This document shows positions 46,490 through 56,089 of a DNA stretch of 64,000 nucleotides, one piece after another (positions within the stretch are counted from its first letter, which is position 1; each line of letters opens with the position of its first letter). The notes under the pieces were generated by a model. It searched no databases. It was given only the letters and a program-made list of their open reading frames with translations, and had not been told where the DNA came from. The DNA is from Bolinopsis microptera (Eukaryota; Ctenophora; Tentaculata; Lobata; Bolinopsidae): positions 9,545,669-9,609,668 of the forward strand of contig NC_087072.1 in the NCBI RefSeq assembly GCF_026151205.1. Direction: 5' to 3'. The translations under genes were made by a program, and so were the position numbers.

Positions 46490-47390
46490 TAGATCTTCAA
46501 AATAGGGGCAAGACATGTTTACTTTGTCACATCAGTTATTATTACAGTTAGGTAATCGTCATCACATTAACATATATTTTTTTGTAGTTTGGATTGATTT
46601 ATTTAGGTAATAAGCAGGTGATAAGGCAGCCTATGCTAATTTTTACACACTATCTTGAAATTGTTGGGGCAGGAAAAGTTAATTTTGTCACATTTTTAGT
46701 GACTTTGACAAATTTAACCTAAAATTGTTAAACTTGAGCTCTGATGTTCTGGACAATATTCTACCAATTTTTTCTGAAAGAATGTTAAATTCTAATAGAG
46801 TTATAGAATATATAGATCTTCAAAATAGGGGCAAGACATGTTTACTTTGTCACATCAGTTATTATAAGAGTTATTACTTATTATAAGAGACTATTTCATT
46901 ATATAATCATTGTTACGATTTCGTATAATTTTTTGTGACAATGTAAACATCAACTGATCTTAACTTGCATCAACTACATTGTCATCATGTAAAGTTTTCC
47001 CGCCTTTCAAACCAAAATCAGATATAAATAATTCGCCCAAAATTTTAAATTCCATATATTGTGACAGAATTAACCTCATTGTGCCTGTATTAGCTTACTA
47101 TTCAAAGCAACATATTTTAGGGCTATGATTGGTACTCCGTACTTGGTAGATCAACCATCAAATAATGAGTAAAAAGGGTTTTGAGGACACCTCACAGTAG
47201 AATAGAGGTATGGTATTCTGAGTGTGACAAAGTTACCTAAATATTGCCTTGTAACCGTTCGATCCGTGCCCTTTAACCAATGTTGTATCATAATTGTTAG
47301 ATTGACCTAATCTACTATGTTTCAGACCAAGGAATGATAATTAGACAACTGCAGTTAAATAAGTCACACAAAATGTGACATTTGAACCAT
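46490..47390. repeat. Degenerate repeat block with TTTACTTTGTCACA word (right part)
   Basis: A 55-60-bp segment (TAGATCTTCAAAATAGGGGC...GTCACATCAGTTATTA) occurs twice in direct orientation, at about 46490-46545 and 46810-46865. Further word copies lie at 46678 (plus) and at about 46932, 47059 and 47223 (inverted). Flanking words match the left block at 35.3-35.8 kb. Confidence 0.65.
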
Positions 47391-47636
47391 TATAGTGCCT
47401 AACAACAATAGATTTTCTTTCTGAGCAGTGCATATGGGAGTATGGGTTACGCGGCTAATGTTCAGAACTTCTGAACGTGCTAGGTTAATAGATGTCAAAA
47501 TTAAGCCACTATCGTCAAAAACGCTATTATTTTTGTTTACCAATATCCTCAAACTCAAATGAACGTGTCCATATATGGGGTACCCGGGGTACGAGTTAAC
47601 GAACAGTGTTCGTGTCCTTCCACAACCCCCTGTTAC
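47391..47636. other. Unassigned sequence
   Basis: No gene or repeat was recognised, apart from a TACCCGGGGTA palindrome near 47580. Confidence 0.3.
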
Positions 47637-47787
47637 CTGTGTTTCTGTCGGGGTAGCCTAATTCATCCGTTAGAATCGCAGAGTTAGCGGAGCTCATGAT
47701 ATCTCGCGACGTATGCTGCATGAACGGTGCAAGACTTGCGCCGTTCGTTTCAGCATCCAGTTGCGAGTGCTTGCCCATCGAAAACAT
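47637..47787 (-). CDS. Possible first coding exon of an unidentified gene
   Basis: From ATG 47785-47787, 50 codons (MFSMGKHSQLDAETNGASLA and onward to GYPDRNT) end at a good donor CACAG|GTAACA. The base composition is more GC-rich than the surroundings, unlike the chance frames nearby. No domain is recognised and no second exon was found toward the retroelement nest, which would then lie in an intron. It could be spurious. Confidence 0.3.
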
Positions 47788-49870
47788 GATTAGTGATTGT
47801 GGATTTTATTGATATTACTGATTATCCATCATATTCAGTATTAATGTTATCCATTATTTATTTATTGACATCCTTCAGTCTCCAAAACGAGGTGTGAAGG
47901 TAAATTAACTTTGAGCCTTGTTTTGGCGACTGCTTAATCGATGGGCAAGTAGGTATTTGTTTTTTAGCAGTGTTGAACATTGAAACAATTATAAAATGTT
48001 TATTTTTATCTTATATAACGTACAATATGAATGACATATGCTATAGTGACGTAACATATATAGTGCAAAGAATTAGTAACTTGCGAGATGTGATTTAGTG
48101 ATAATCGACGTTAACATTTTGCAGTTTACAGTTGCACAATGTTGACGTCGATTGTTATACTGACATTTATCTGAATTTAATACAAGTACATGTCACATAT
48201 AAATTGGGTAGCTGAATGAAACTCGTGCCTCAAAATTTTCCGTTATTAGCATTGCAGTGTCCACGCCCTGTACTGCGTTAACGACCAAAATTTTCCCAAT
48301 ATGCAATTATTATTTTGCTTCTAAAATTCTCTGATAATTAATAATATATCGTGACATGTAATTGTAAGATAACAAACCTCGTGCTCGCGACGCTTACATC
48401 TGCACCTGAGAATCTCTCAGCAATGTGTGGCTGTCTGCGCGGCGGGCTGTGTATCGTGAATATAGCTGAATTTAAATTTAGATTTATTTGTAAATGTATA
48501 ATAATATTAAATATGTATTGATTGTTTTGTGGTAAATAAAAATTTTGTTTTACTAATTGAAAATTGAAAAATAGCGGCAGAAATGAGAAATAGAAACCTG
48601 GACATTAATTAGCAAATCTGAGATTGTTTATAAAATCTAATTCATTTAATTCGACGAGAAAGATAGCCTATAAAGCCTAAAAGTAAATTTAAAGCATTAC
48701 AGAAACAGAAAACAAAAAACACAGTTTGACATGATATCAGAAAGAAAAAAAAAGAAAAGGGGGACCCGGGACCCTCAACCCATGTAGCTAAGACACATAA
48801 CAACAAGAAGGCAAAATGGTTTTTCCAGCTTGCGCGTTTGTAAAGGTGCATGGCATGAACTTTGTAGGTTTACAACCTACCAGGACGCGCGTCGAGTTGG
48901 ACTCGTCGACGGTCCAATATATGGAACAGATAGTTTACGAGTATCACCCGTTAACATGAACTAATTAATTAAATTGCCAAAGCTTATAACATATAAGCGG
49001 TGGGTATGGGAGTCCGGCGCGGCCCTTGAAATCATTTTGTCCGTAAAATATTACACGATATAAGACCTATGGCTATAGTAAATTATTTGGAAAATTGTAA
49101 ATACGATAAAAATAATTTTAATTAAATAAGATTACCTAAAAGAAAATTGGCATTATTTGATGTGCGGCGCGGCCCAGAAGTGCATCGCGGTATACTTATA
49201 AAATAATATAATCGAGCTTTATTTTAAAAATTTCTCAAGTTCAATAGTTTACATTTTAAAAGTTATTTTGCAGTTTTTCTGGATTTCCTTTTATCTATTA
49301 CTTTGAAGTTGTCCATTACACTTAATTTTACGGCAAACTTAAACTATTTTTACCACATTATTACAATAAATTACACAATAGTACCATGAAAATTTGACCG
49401 AATGGCTTATTATTATTAACTGGTTCACCTTGGGGGGTTTTTTAAAATCATTTTCACTTAATAATAATAGTAATTCTATACAGTTACATAATTGAAACAA
49501 TCATGGTTCCTTATTATTATATTGTGGGCAGAGTATATGTGTCTTTTTACTTAAATGAGGCACTATCCAACAACTGCACTTAATTTTAGATACATGTTTT
49601 GTCTCTTAAAGTTGCTAAAAGATAAGTGGAACATTTTATTGTTGAATCTATCTGCACTCTAATATCGTCCAATATTATAAAGTGTATTTGAGTTGCCTCT
49701 CTTAATCCAAACCATTCTTATTTCCTGCCTCCTTTTAAAAACTTTAAATCTCTATTTTGTGTTTAACAAATTTTAGGACAAAACTACATCAGGAACCTGT
49801 TCATTCGGCCCACTCATTTCTTGCCAGATCGACACTAATTCGATGAATTAAAGAGCTGAGCTTATTGAGC
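47788..49870. other. Long AT-rich stretch without recognised genes
   Basis: About 2 kb. Two copies of the word CGGCGCGGCCC occur about 150 bp apart (near 49014 and 49167). No coding sequence, RNA gene or structured repeat was supported. Confidence 0.4.
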
Positions 49871-50944
49871 TGCAACAGTACATTTCACTGTTAAAATGTA
49901 ATGCACTGCTGAAAATTTTAAGGCTCTGGCTCATTCAAGAGCTGCGTGAGAATCATGTGATCCACATTGTCAACAGCGACAGGATCTAGTCAGCTCATGG
50001 GATCGACCGATTAGGTTCTCGGTTCTCAACTGTTTGCTAACGATTTGAGTCAGCAGCTCTGTTATCAAGTACCCAATTAGCACATGCACATTAAATTGCT
50101 CATGACTCATGTGAGGTTTCAAACTAATAACTAGGTTATACCAAGCTCAGCATCACATTATGTTCACTTTGGGAGCAAGAACAAGTCAATCAGTGGGGTA
50201 ATGAAGGCCCCCGCCGACCCCGGTTGGGGGCCTTCAACCTGGATTTACAACAACCTCCTAACCAGCAAGCTCTCCTGGGACCTGATGATCTACAATCTCC
50301 CGGTTAGTTTCGTCAAAGATCTTGAAGCAATATGTACGAAGTATCTGAAGAAATGGCTAGGTGTAACAAAGACAATTACTGTCAGTGTGCTTTATAGAAA
50401 TAAGGATTGCTTTGGATTAAACCTTAAACGACTGTTGGACTTATACAAGTTCCTTCAGGTGTCTAAAGGTAACTTTCTAAAGAGCAGCAAGGATCCTAAA
50501 GTTAAGGAGGTCTATGAGCACAGGGCCAAGAGCCAAGAAGGGAGCAGTCAGTGGGGTTACACCAATGAGCTGAGTGCTAGAGAAAGAGATCTTTACTTCA
50601 GAGAGTTAGTAGGAGTAACAGTGCAAGGCAGGATGGGCTTGGGATCCAAGAGGAGTGTAGCCAGTGAAAAGGAAAAACTGAAAGAACTGGTAGCTCACAT
50701 CTCAGAGCAGGATATCCTGTTGACACTGGTAGACAAGGGAGTCCAAGGACAATTCTTAACATGGGAAAACACCATGCAGCTAGAATTAGGTTGGAACAAC
50801 CTTATTTACAACTACAAGATGAGCCCTGCTCTACTTAAGTTCCACCTCAATGCAACCCATGACGTTGCAAATACTCCAGCAAACATGAGCCTGTGGAACT
50901 ATGCTGACACAGGACGCCTGCCACGCCCCACTCGAATGAACTAG
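49870..50944 (+). mobile_element. RT C-terminal fragment of a retrotransposon
   Basis: The open frame 50201-50944 begins soon after KAPADPGWGPSTWIYNNLLTS, followed by LSWDLMIYNLPVSFVKDLEAICTKYLKKWLGV, a segment typical of the region after the RT thumb in several non-LTR elements (L.W.L.IY..P......E......LKKWLG). The C-terminal part ends near 50941. The catalytic RT is absent. Truncated remnant; clade not determined. Confidence 0.65.
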
Positions 50945-51155
50945 AGATCTGAATATTGGTCACAGACTCTAGAGGTTTTACCCTATAACCCCTGTAAATG
51001 ATAAATGACATTTTCAAAACGTTCTTGATGAATTTAACACTGACCACTTGGTTACCTTTTCTGTGACACCCTGTTTACTGTACATAGTGTATACTATACA
51101 AAGAAAATTTCATGTAACATAATTGTAATATAACGATTGTCTCAGAAAGGTATTG

Positions 51156-52830
51156 ATGTCAAGTCAAAAGACAGCTGATTTGATTGAAAAGGATGTAGAA
51201 ACAATAAAGAGGACCGTAACAACTCTTAAAAAGAAAGATGAGGAGATTTTGGACCTTCTGTTGAAAACAAAAATGTTACTTGATAGGCAGAAGATAGAGG
51301 ATATTAAACTTACTGTAAGTAAAACATTAGCTCAATAGTCAGTGTGCTTGCTTGTAAACTCTGTAGAGCTCTACTAAGGGCATTTTGAATGACTTTGTCA
51401 TTTAATAGAAAATGGGAAATTTGAATTATCAATATCAAATAAAGGTAACACTTGTGTGGCCTAAAATTATATCCTAATAAGAGCAAGTTCAGTTTTTGAT
51501 AACATGTTTTCTGTCTAAGTAAACATAACAATGAGATATTCATGAGGTGCATAATATGTATACCTTAGTCGGTAATATTATGGGGGGATGGGGGGGGGGG
51601 GGGGAAATTATCGGTGTTAAAAATATGGACTGTTATAAATATGGTTCTTTGGCCCGAAAAGAACCAAATTTGACCCCCACACTTTTAACTGCGACTTTCC
51701 TTTCATGAAAAATCGAAAATCGAAAATATTGATCAAATTTTTTCGCAATTATAACCACATTGCCGCTTTCGCACCAAATTTAATATTTTTTCATTAGATA
51801 TCCAATCCCTATCAGGTGTTAAAGTATATTTATTCTGTTACACATGGAGCGTTATTTTAGAATGTGGGGCTGACTGCTATCGAAATCTAGTGATTAAAAT
51901 TCAGTGGTCAGTTGCATCGTGTAAATATTCACAAGCTCCCCTATAAGTATATGTTTTAGCCCGTACAGCTTACGAATTGTACACTGCAATGAAACAGCTG
52001 GTGCTGAACTTTTATTATTCATCTGAAGTTGCTGATCTGAAATTTAAATTGAAATTGTTCCTAGTTAACCCCTCTAATTGAAAGGATGGGGGAATAGTAG
52101 ACTTTTTGAACCAGAACTAGCTTCAATTCAGCAAACAATAACGTAAGCATACTTCTGGACGTGCATGAAAGAAACGTTAAGCATAATATGACTGATATAC
52201 CAAAATTTAAATTATGGGGGGTACAAATATGGACTGTTATAAATATGGTTCTTTGGCCCGAAAAGGACCAATTTAGACCCCCCATAATATTACCGACTAA
52301 GGTAATGTAAAGCTGTAGCCTGTGTAGTGTCCTGTGTTTACTTTCACAGTTTTCTGTCGAGCAAGGTACTGTGGCAGTTCTTGTCATTTTACAAAGCCCA
52401 CAAACATGAAAAAGGTTTATCACTGCAATTACGTTTATTAAGTCTCTATAATCACACTGCTGCAGGTTCTAGAAGTTGAAGATGATGAAGAGGATGCACC
52501 CATTTTTGAACCTGAAATTATTGTAGAAACTTGGGAGCAAAAGGCTGAGCAACTTGTAAGTTTTCTAAAATCTCATTCAACATTTACTTGAATAAACGTA
52601 GTATGGCAGATTCTCCTCAGAGCCTATATTTGTTGTTTTTATGACCTTATCGATTGTCAATTGTGGTTTTATAAACAAACAAAATGTAGGATACGTGAGC
52701 TATCTAGCTCATGTTACCCCAATTGCTTGATCACGATGTTTCATTTCAGGAGCAACTTACCCAGACCATAAGATATGAGTTTATGGAAATTCTCAATAGA
52801 AGTCAAGAAGAGAGTGCCGCCAGTAATTGA
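51156..52830 (+). CDS. Small coiled-coil protein, unassigned
   Basis: Three phase-0 exons: 51156-51314, 52466-52555 and 52752 to the stop between 52826 and 52830. They give about 108 codons. Exon 1 is a heptad-rich coiled coil (IEKDVETIKRTVTTLKKKDE). Exon 2 is acidic (VLEVEDDEEDAPIFEPEIIVE). Exon 3 is again helical (EQLTQTIRYEFMEILN). Donors GTAAGT and acceptors CTGCAG and TTTCAG are near-consensus. TTGTCTCAG ends 10 nt before the ATG, so a further 5' exon or a trans-spliced leader is possible. Intron 1 holds a 740-bp inverted-repeat transposon. No homologue is recognised; size and coiled coil suggest a subunit of a larger complex, but this is a guess. Confidence 0.68.
51563..52302. mobile_element. 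740-bp DNA element with 25-bp TIRs and TA target duplication
   Basis: 51563-51587 and 52278-52302 are perfect reverse complements over 25 bp (start CCTTAGTCGGTAATATTATG). TA flanks both ends (51561-51562 and 52303-52304), as for Tc1/mariner-type targets. Inside, a ~55-bp segment (ATATGGACTGTTATAAATAT and on to GGCCCGAAAAG) occurs twice in direct orientation, at about 51624-51665 and 52226-52265. A long G run (about 51591-51604) adjoins the left TIR. No transposase is encoded, so it is a non-autonomous MITE-like element in an intron. Confidence 0.85.
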
Positions 52831-53631
52831 GAATTTAGGACCACAATAATCAGGGCCAGGATACGAGCTTTTTGGGGTTTAAGCTCTTGAGGGTTTCAGT
52901 AATCTGGCAGTTCTTGCTTTATTTGTTTTCTTCCTTTTTAAGAACAACTTCATGGAGAATGAAATTTCATTTCAACTGCTAAGCTCTTTTTCTGATTTTT
53001 GGTTACTTTTAGAATTAACGTAGCTCAGAAAATATTATGTACATTTATTTTCATATTTCGTATTTGTTTTTTATTTAATTGTTCTGTATAATTTGAATCT
53101 TGAACTTAAATCTGTGATGGGCACATAGCTATACAACTAAGATTTTGCTTTAGATATTCAAGATTTTATGATATCACAACAACAGTATCTACTATCAATA
53201 GAGATCGGTTTGTTGTATCAATGAGTAAAATTGACTCAGTTGATAAAGATTCCTTTAATTAATCTAGTAGTTCTAGAAAGTTTAGATTTTAGTGTCTTTG
53301 GTAGCATGCAATCATATTGAACAGCTTGTAGCTGTTATACCTTAAAACAGAATGTGTCCCGGAATGTATGTGTTATTATATTTTTACAATGCAATTTAAC
53401 AATTCTTATTTCATTAAATATATTTTCATTTCAGTATCAAATTGTTTGTTTTATTTACAGTGACGTGTAAATGACTTTGAAAACAATTGTAATAAATGTA
53501 TTACCATGTCTAACTTGCATCAAAGATTGATTCATATTCTGATGTTGGTCCAAAAATGAGCTGTAATTATACAATTATTGGCATGTATTTCTTAACTAAC
53601 CAACAATCCCGACAGGTGTATAGATAGTATC
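52831..53631. other. Intergenic region, coiled-coil gene to RINT1
   Basis: About 800 bp of AT-rich sequence. It holds the 3' UTR of the small gene (AATAAA-like sites) and the RINT1 5' region. CCCGACAG ends 16 nt before the RINT1 ATG. Confidence 0.4.
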
Positions 53632-55633
53632 ATGAACGAAGAGGAAGCTTTATATCTTGATCAGCTGACCTCAATCTCCGACGTTCCAGCCTCCCTGCAA
53701 CACTTCCACAACGATTACGAAGATGCCAAAGCGAAGCTGAGTGTCGTTGCTACAGATACGGCGGCAGTGCACAGAACGCACAAAACAAAGTTACACAAAG
53801 ATATCAGAGAAGCAAGGAAGTACATAAGGCTAGGCGAGGACTTGGTGGAGAGTACTGATGCAGTCCGCCAGACACCCAGCGAGGAGCTTCTCGGCAAACT
53901 GGCTGCTGTCGATCAATTCAGTAAGATTGCTAAATATCTTGACTGGGTCAAGTTCCTGAACGAAGCTGTAAACTTTTTAGATAAGCGACAAAACAAGGAG
54001 AGCTGGAAGAAGTGTCTCCCGATATATGATGAGTTGAATTGTTATTCTAGTCTTGTGGAGGACACTGCATGTGCTAATCTGAAGCGGGTTATGGTAGCAG
54101 AGTGTCGGAAAAGATACAAGATACTTACTGAGATGGCTTTGAAATCATTCGGTCCAGTGAATTGGAAAAATATAAACCAGGAAACTATTCCTGGTATTTT
54201 AGAGAATGTGAAATTCCTGTTTAAATTATCAGAACCGTTATGTCATGGGAAACCCAATCTGAAACTGGGCTTAAAATACATTTTCAGCCACTTTGAGCTG
54301 CAGTTTAAGTTTCACTTCATGAGAAAAGTCAAGACAAACGACATCAAGAAACCTGAGTGGTACTTTACAAAACTGCTGTCCTGGATACGCGAGTTCAAGG
54401 ACAAGTTCCAAACACACTTCGGTGTTTTGTTTGAGAACGAAAATAATGCAACTATCACAGCTCTGTTTGTGGAACACTATTGTGAGTTTGCTGTACTGAA
54501 ACTCAATGAAGATATCCCTAAACTGGATGATGGATTGTTCACTCATTACATTGACGAAGTCATCAAATTCCACAAAGAGCTCAAGGACCACATCCCTCTT
54601 TCCCATTTTAAGTCTCCAATACTGAACCTCTTCACAGAAGAAAAGACTTTAAACAGGTGGTTACAATTGGAGACAATATCCTCCTTCAAATTTCTCACAA
54701 ATGTGGAGGCAGATGAACATTGTTTCGAAGAGAGGGAGAGTGGTAGTGGGTATCCAATACCCTCCATGTGCGTCAGAGTGTTGACATCGGTGAAGGCTGT
54801 AGGAGAAAGAGTAAAAGTGTTCCCATCTCTAGCTCTCAACAATTCATTCTACTCCCTCCAATGTGATCTCTTGAAAGAGTTCATGATTCATTTATCAGAC
54901 AAGTTACAAAAGTTGGACCCACAAAGACCCCAAGTTTTACCTGGTAGTAAATAGCGTGGTGTACATTTTGGCGATCCTAGAGGAATGGAGCTACGATCAG
55001 CATTACATCAAGGTATCCAAGTTCGAGGGTGACAAGGCTCCCTTTTCTCACATCAGCGATTCCTATGAACTTCTTCAACAAGATTTACAGGACTCCCTAG
55101 AATCCTCTATATCGAGTAAAGTGAACAGTTTGCTTAGCGGATACTTCAAGAAAAACTGGATGCTCCCCAATAAACTGGATACTATAACTCCTTCCTGCTC
55201 AGCTGGACTTATGGAGTTACAACAGTCTCTAGCAAGTCTATCTGCCTCTCTTGCGCCTGATAACTTCCTTAATATCTGGAGTAACCTTGCCAGCTCTTTA
55301 CAGCTGACCTTTACTAACAAGATCCTCTTCAAATCACAGTTTAATATAGCGGGAGCTCAACAGTTCAAACAAAAAATTTATTTTTTGGGGGGGGGGGGGG
55401 GGGAACCCATGGCAGCGTTTTGTGGAATATTTTATGAGTATTGCTCTCCGAGTTACTTTGCGAGGCTGAACAGTAATTTAGAAGTTTTGACACTGCCGTG
55501 TGAGACTGCCAGATTGTGGAAGGGTGAGGGGACGACTAGTTTAGACAATCTCACAGATCTTTTGCAGGAGCGAAATATAGTTCTGCCAACCTCTGACGTT
55601 TTAAAGATTTTGAAGCTCAGATCAGACATTTAA
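53632..55633 (+). CDS. RINT1: RINT1 (RAD50 interactor 1 / Tip20 family), one frameshift
   Basis: Frame 1 (53632-54951) gives 440 residues matching the N-terminal and central RINT1/Tip20 region: helical tether repeats, FHFMRKVKTNDIKKPEWYFT, LLSWIREF, then PSLALNNSFYSLQCDLLKEF. The protein continues in another frame (to 55633) with VVYILAILEEWSYDQHYIKV, which aligns to the family's next block (YISTVLADW). The two frames overlap around 54915-54955, so a single-base indel is implied. A T6-G17 run at 55381-55403 interrupts a conserved segment (SQFNIAGAQQFK, then AAFCGIFYEYCSPSYFARL). RINT1 is a subunit of the NRZ (Dsl1-like) complex tethering Golgi-to-ER vesicles. As it is normally essential, the breaks are more likely sequence errors than gene loss. 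Confidence 0.85.
55381..55403 (+). repeat. T6-G17 homopolymer inside RINT1
   Basis: A run of six T and 17 G inside the C-terminal coding part. It encodes poly-Gly in frame and is not expected in the family. Possibly an assembly artefact or an expanded G tract. Confidence 0.85.
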
Positions 55634-56089
55634 TTGGGATTTATATCGAATTTTAACCTCGGCTTTTGGATCGAATTTTAATGTCTGACTTGAATTATGA
55701 AAATTTGATTTGTCATTTGTCAGGTGTAAGATAAAGAAATCACCTTTTTTGTTAAATGACCTCTACGTTTTTGCATGAATTTTTTATGGGTTAATGATTT
55801 TGATGACTTTTGAATTTCATTTAATTAAATACTCTGTACTTCCCTAAACGATCTGTGTTCTTTAATATTGAATAATGAATTCTCTCGGGTATTTTTACTC
55901 AAATTTGTATGACCTAACTAATTTTATTATCGTGCATTGATACACTTTAACGCGTTTACGTGGTTCCAAGTGTCCCCATATTTGGAATCCAATACATATC
56001 GTAACTTTGAATAATTTCAGAACATTCTACCCTCAATTTTATTTATCACAGTTTTATCTTTGTCTAGAGTCGTTGTGTTTGCTTTTAAA
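55634..56089. other. Intergenic region, RINT1 to the next gene
   Basis: AT-rich spacer with the RINT1 3' UTR. CTTTGTCTAG lies about 24 nt before the next ATG. Confidence 0.4.
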
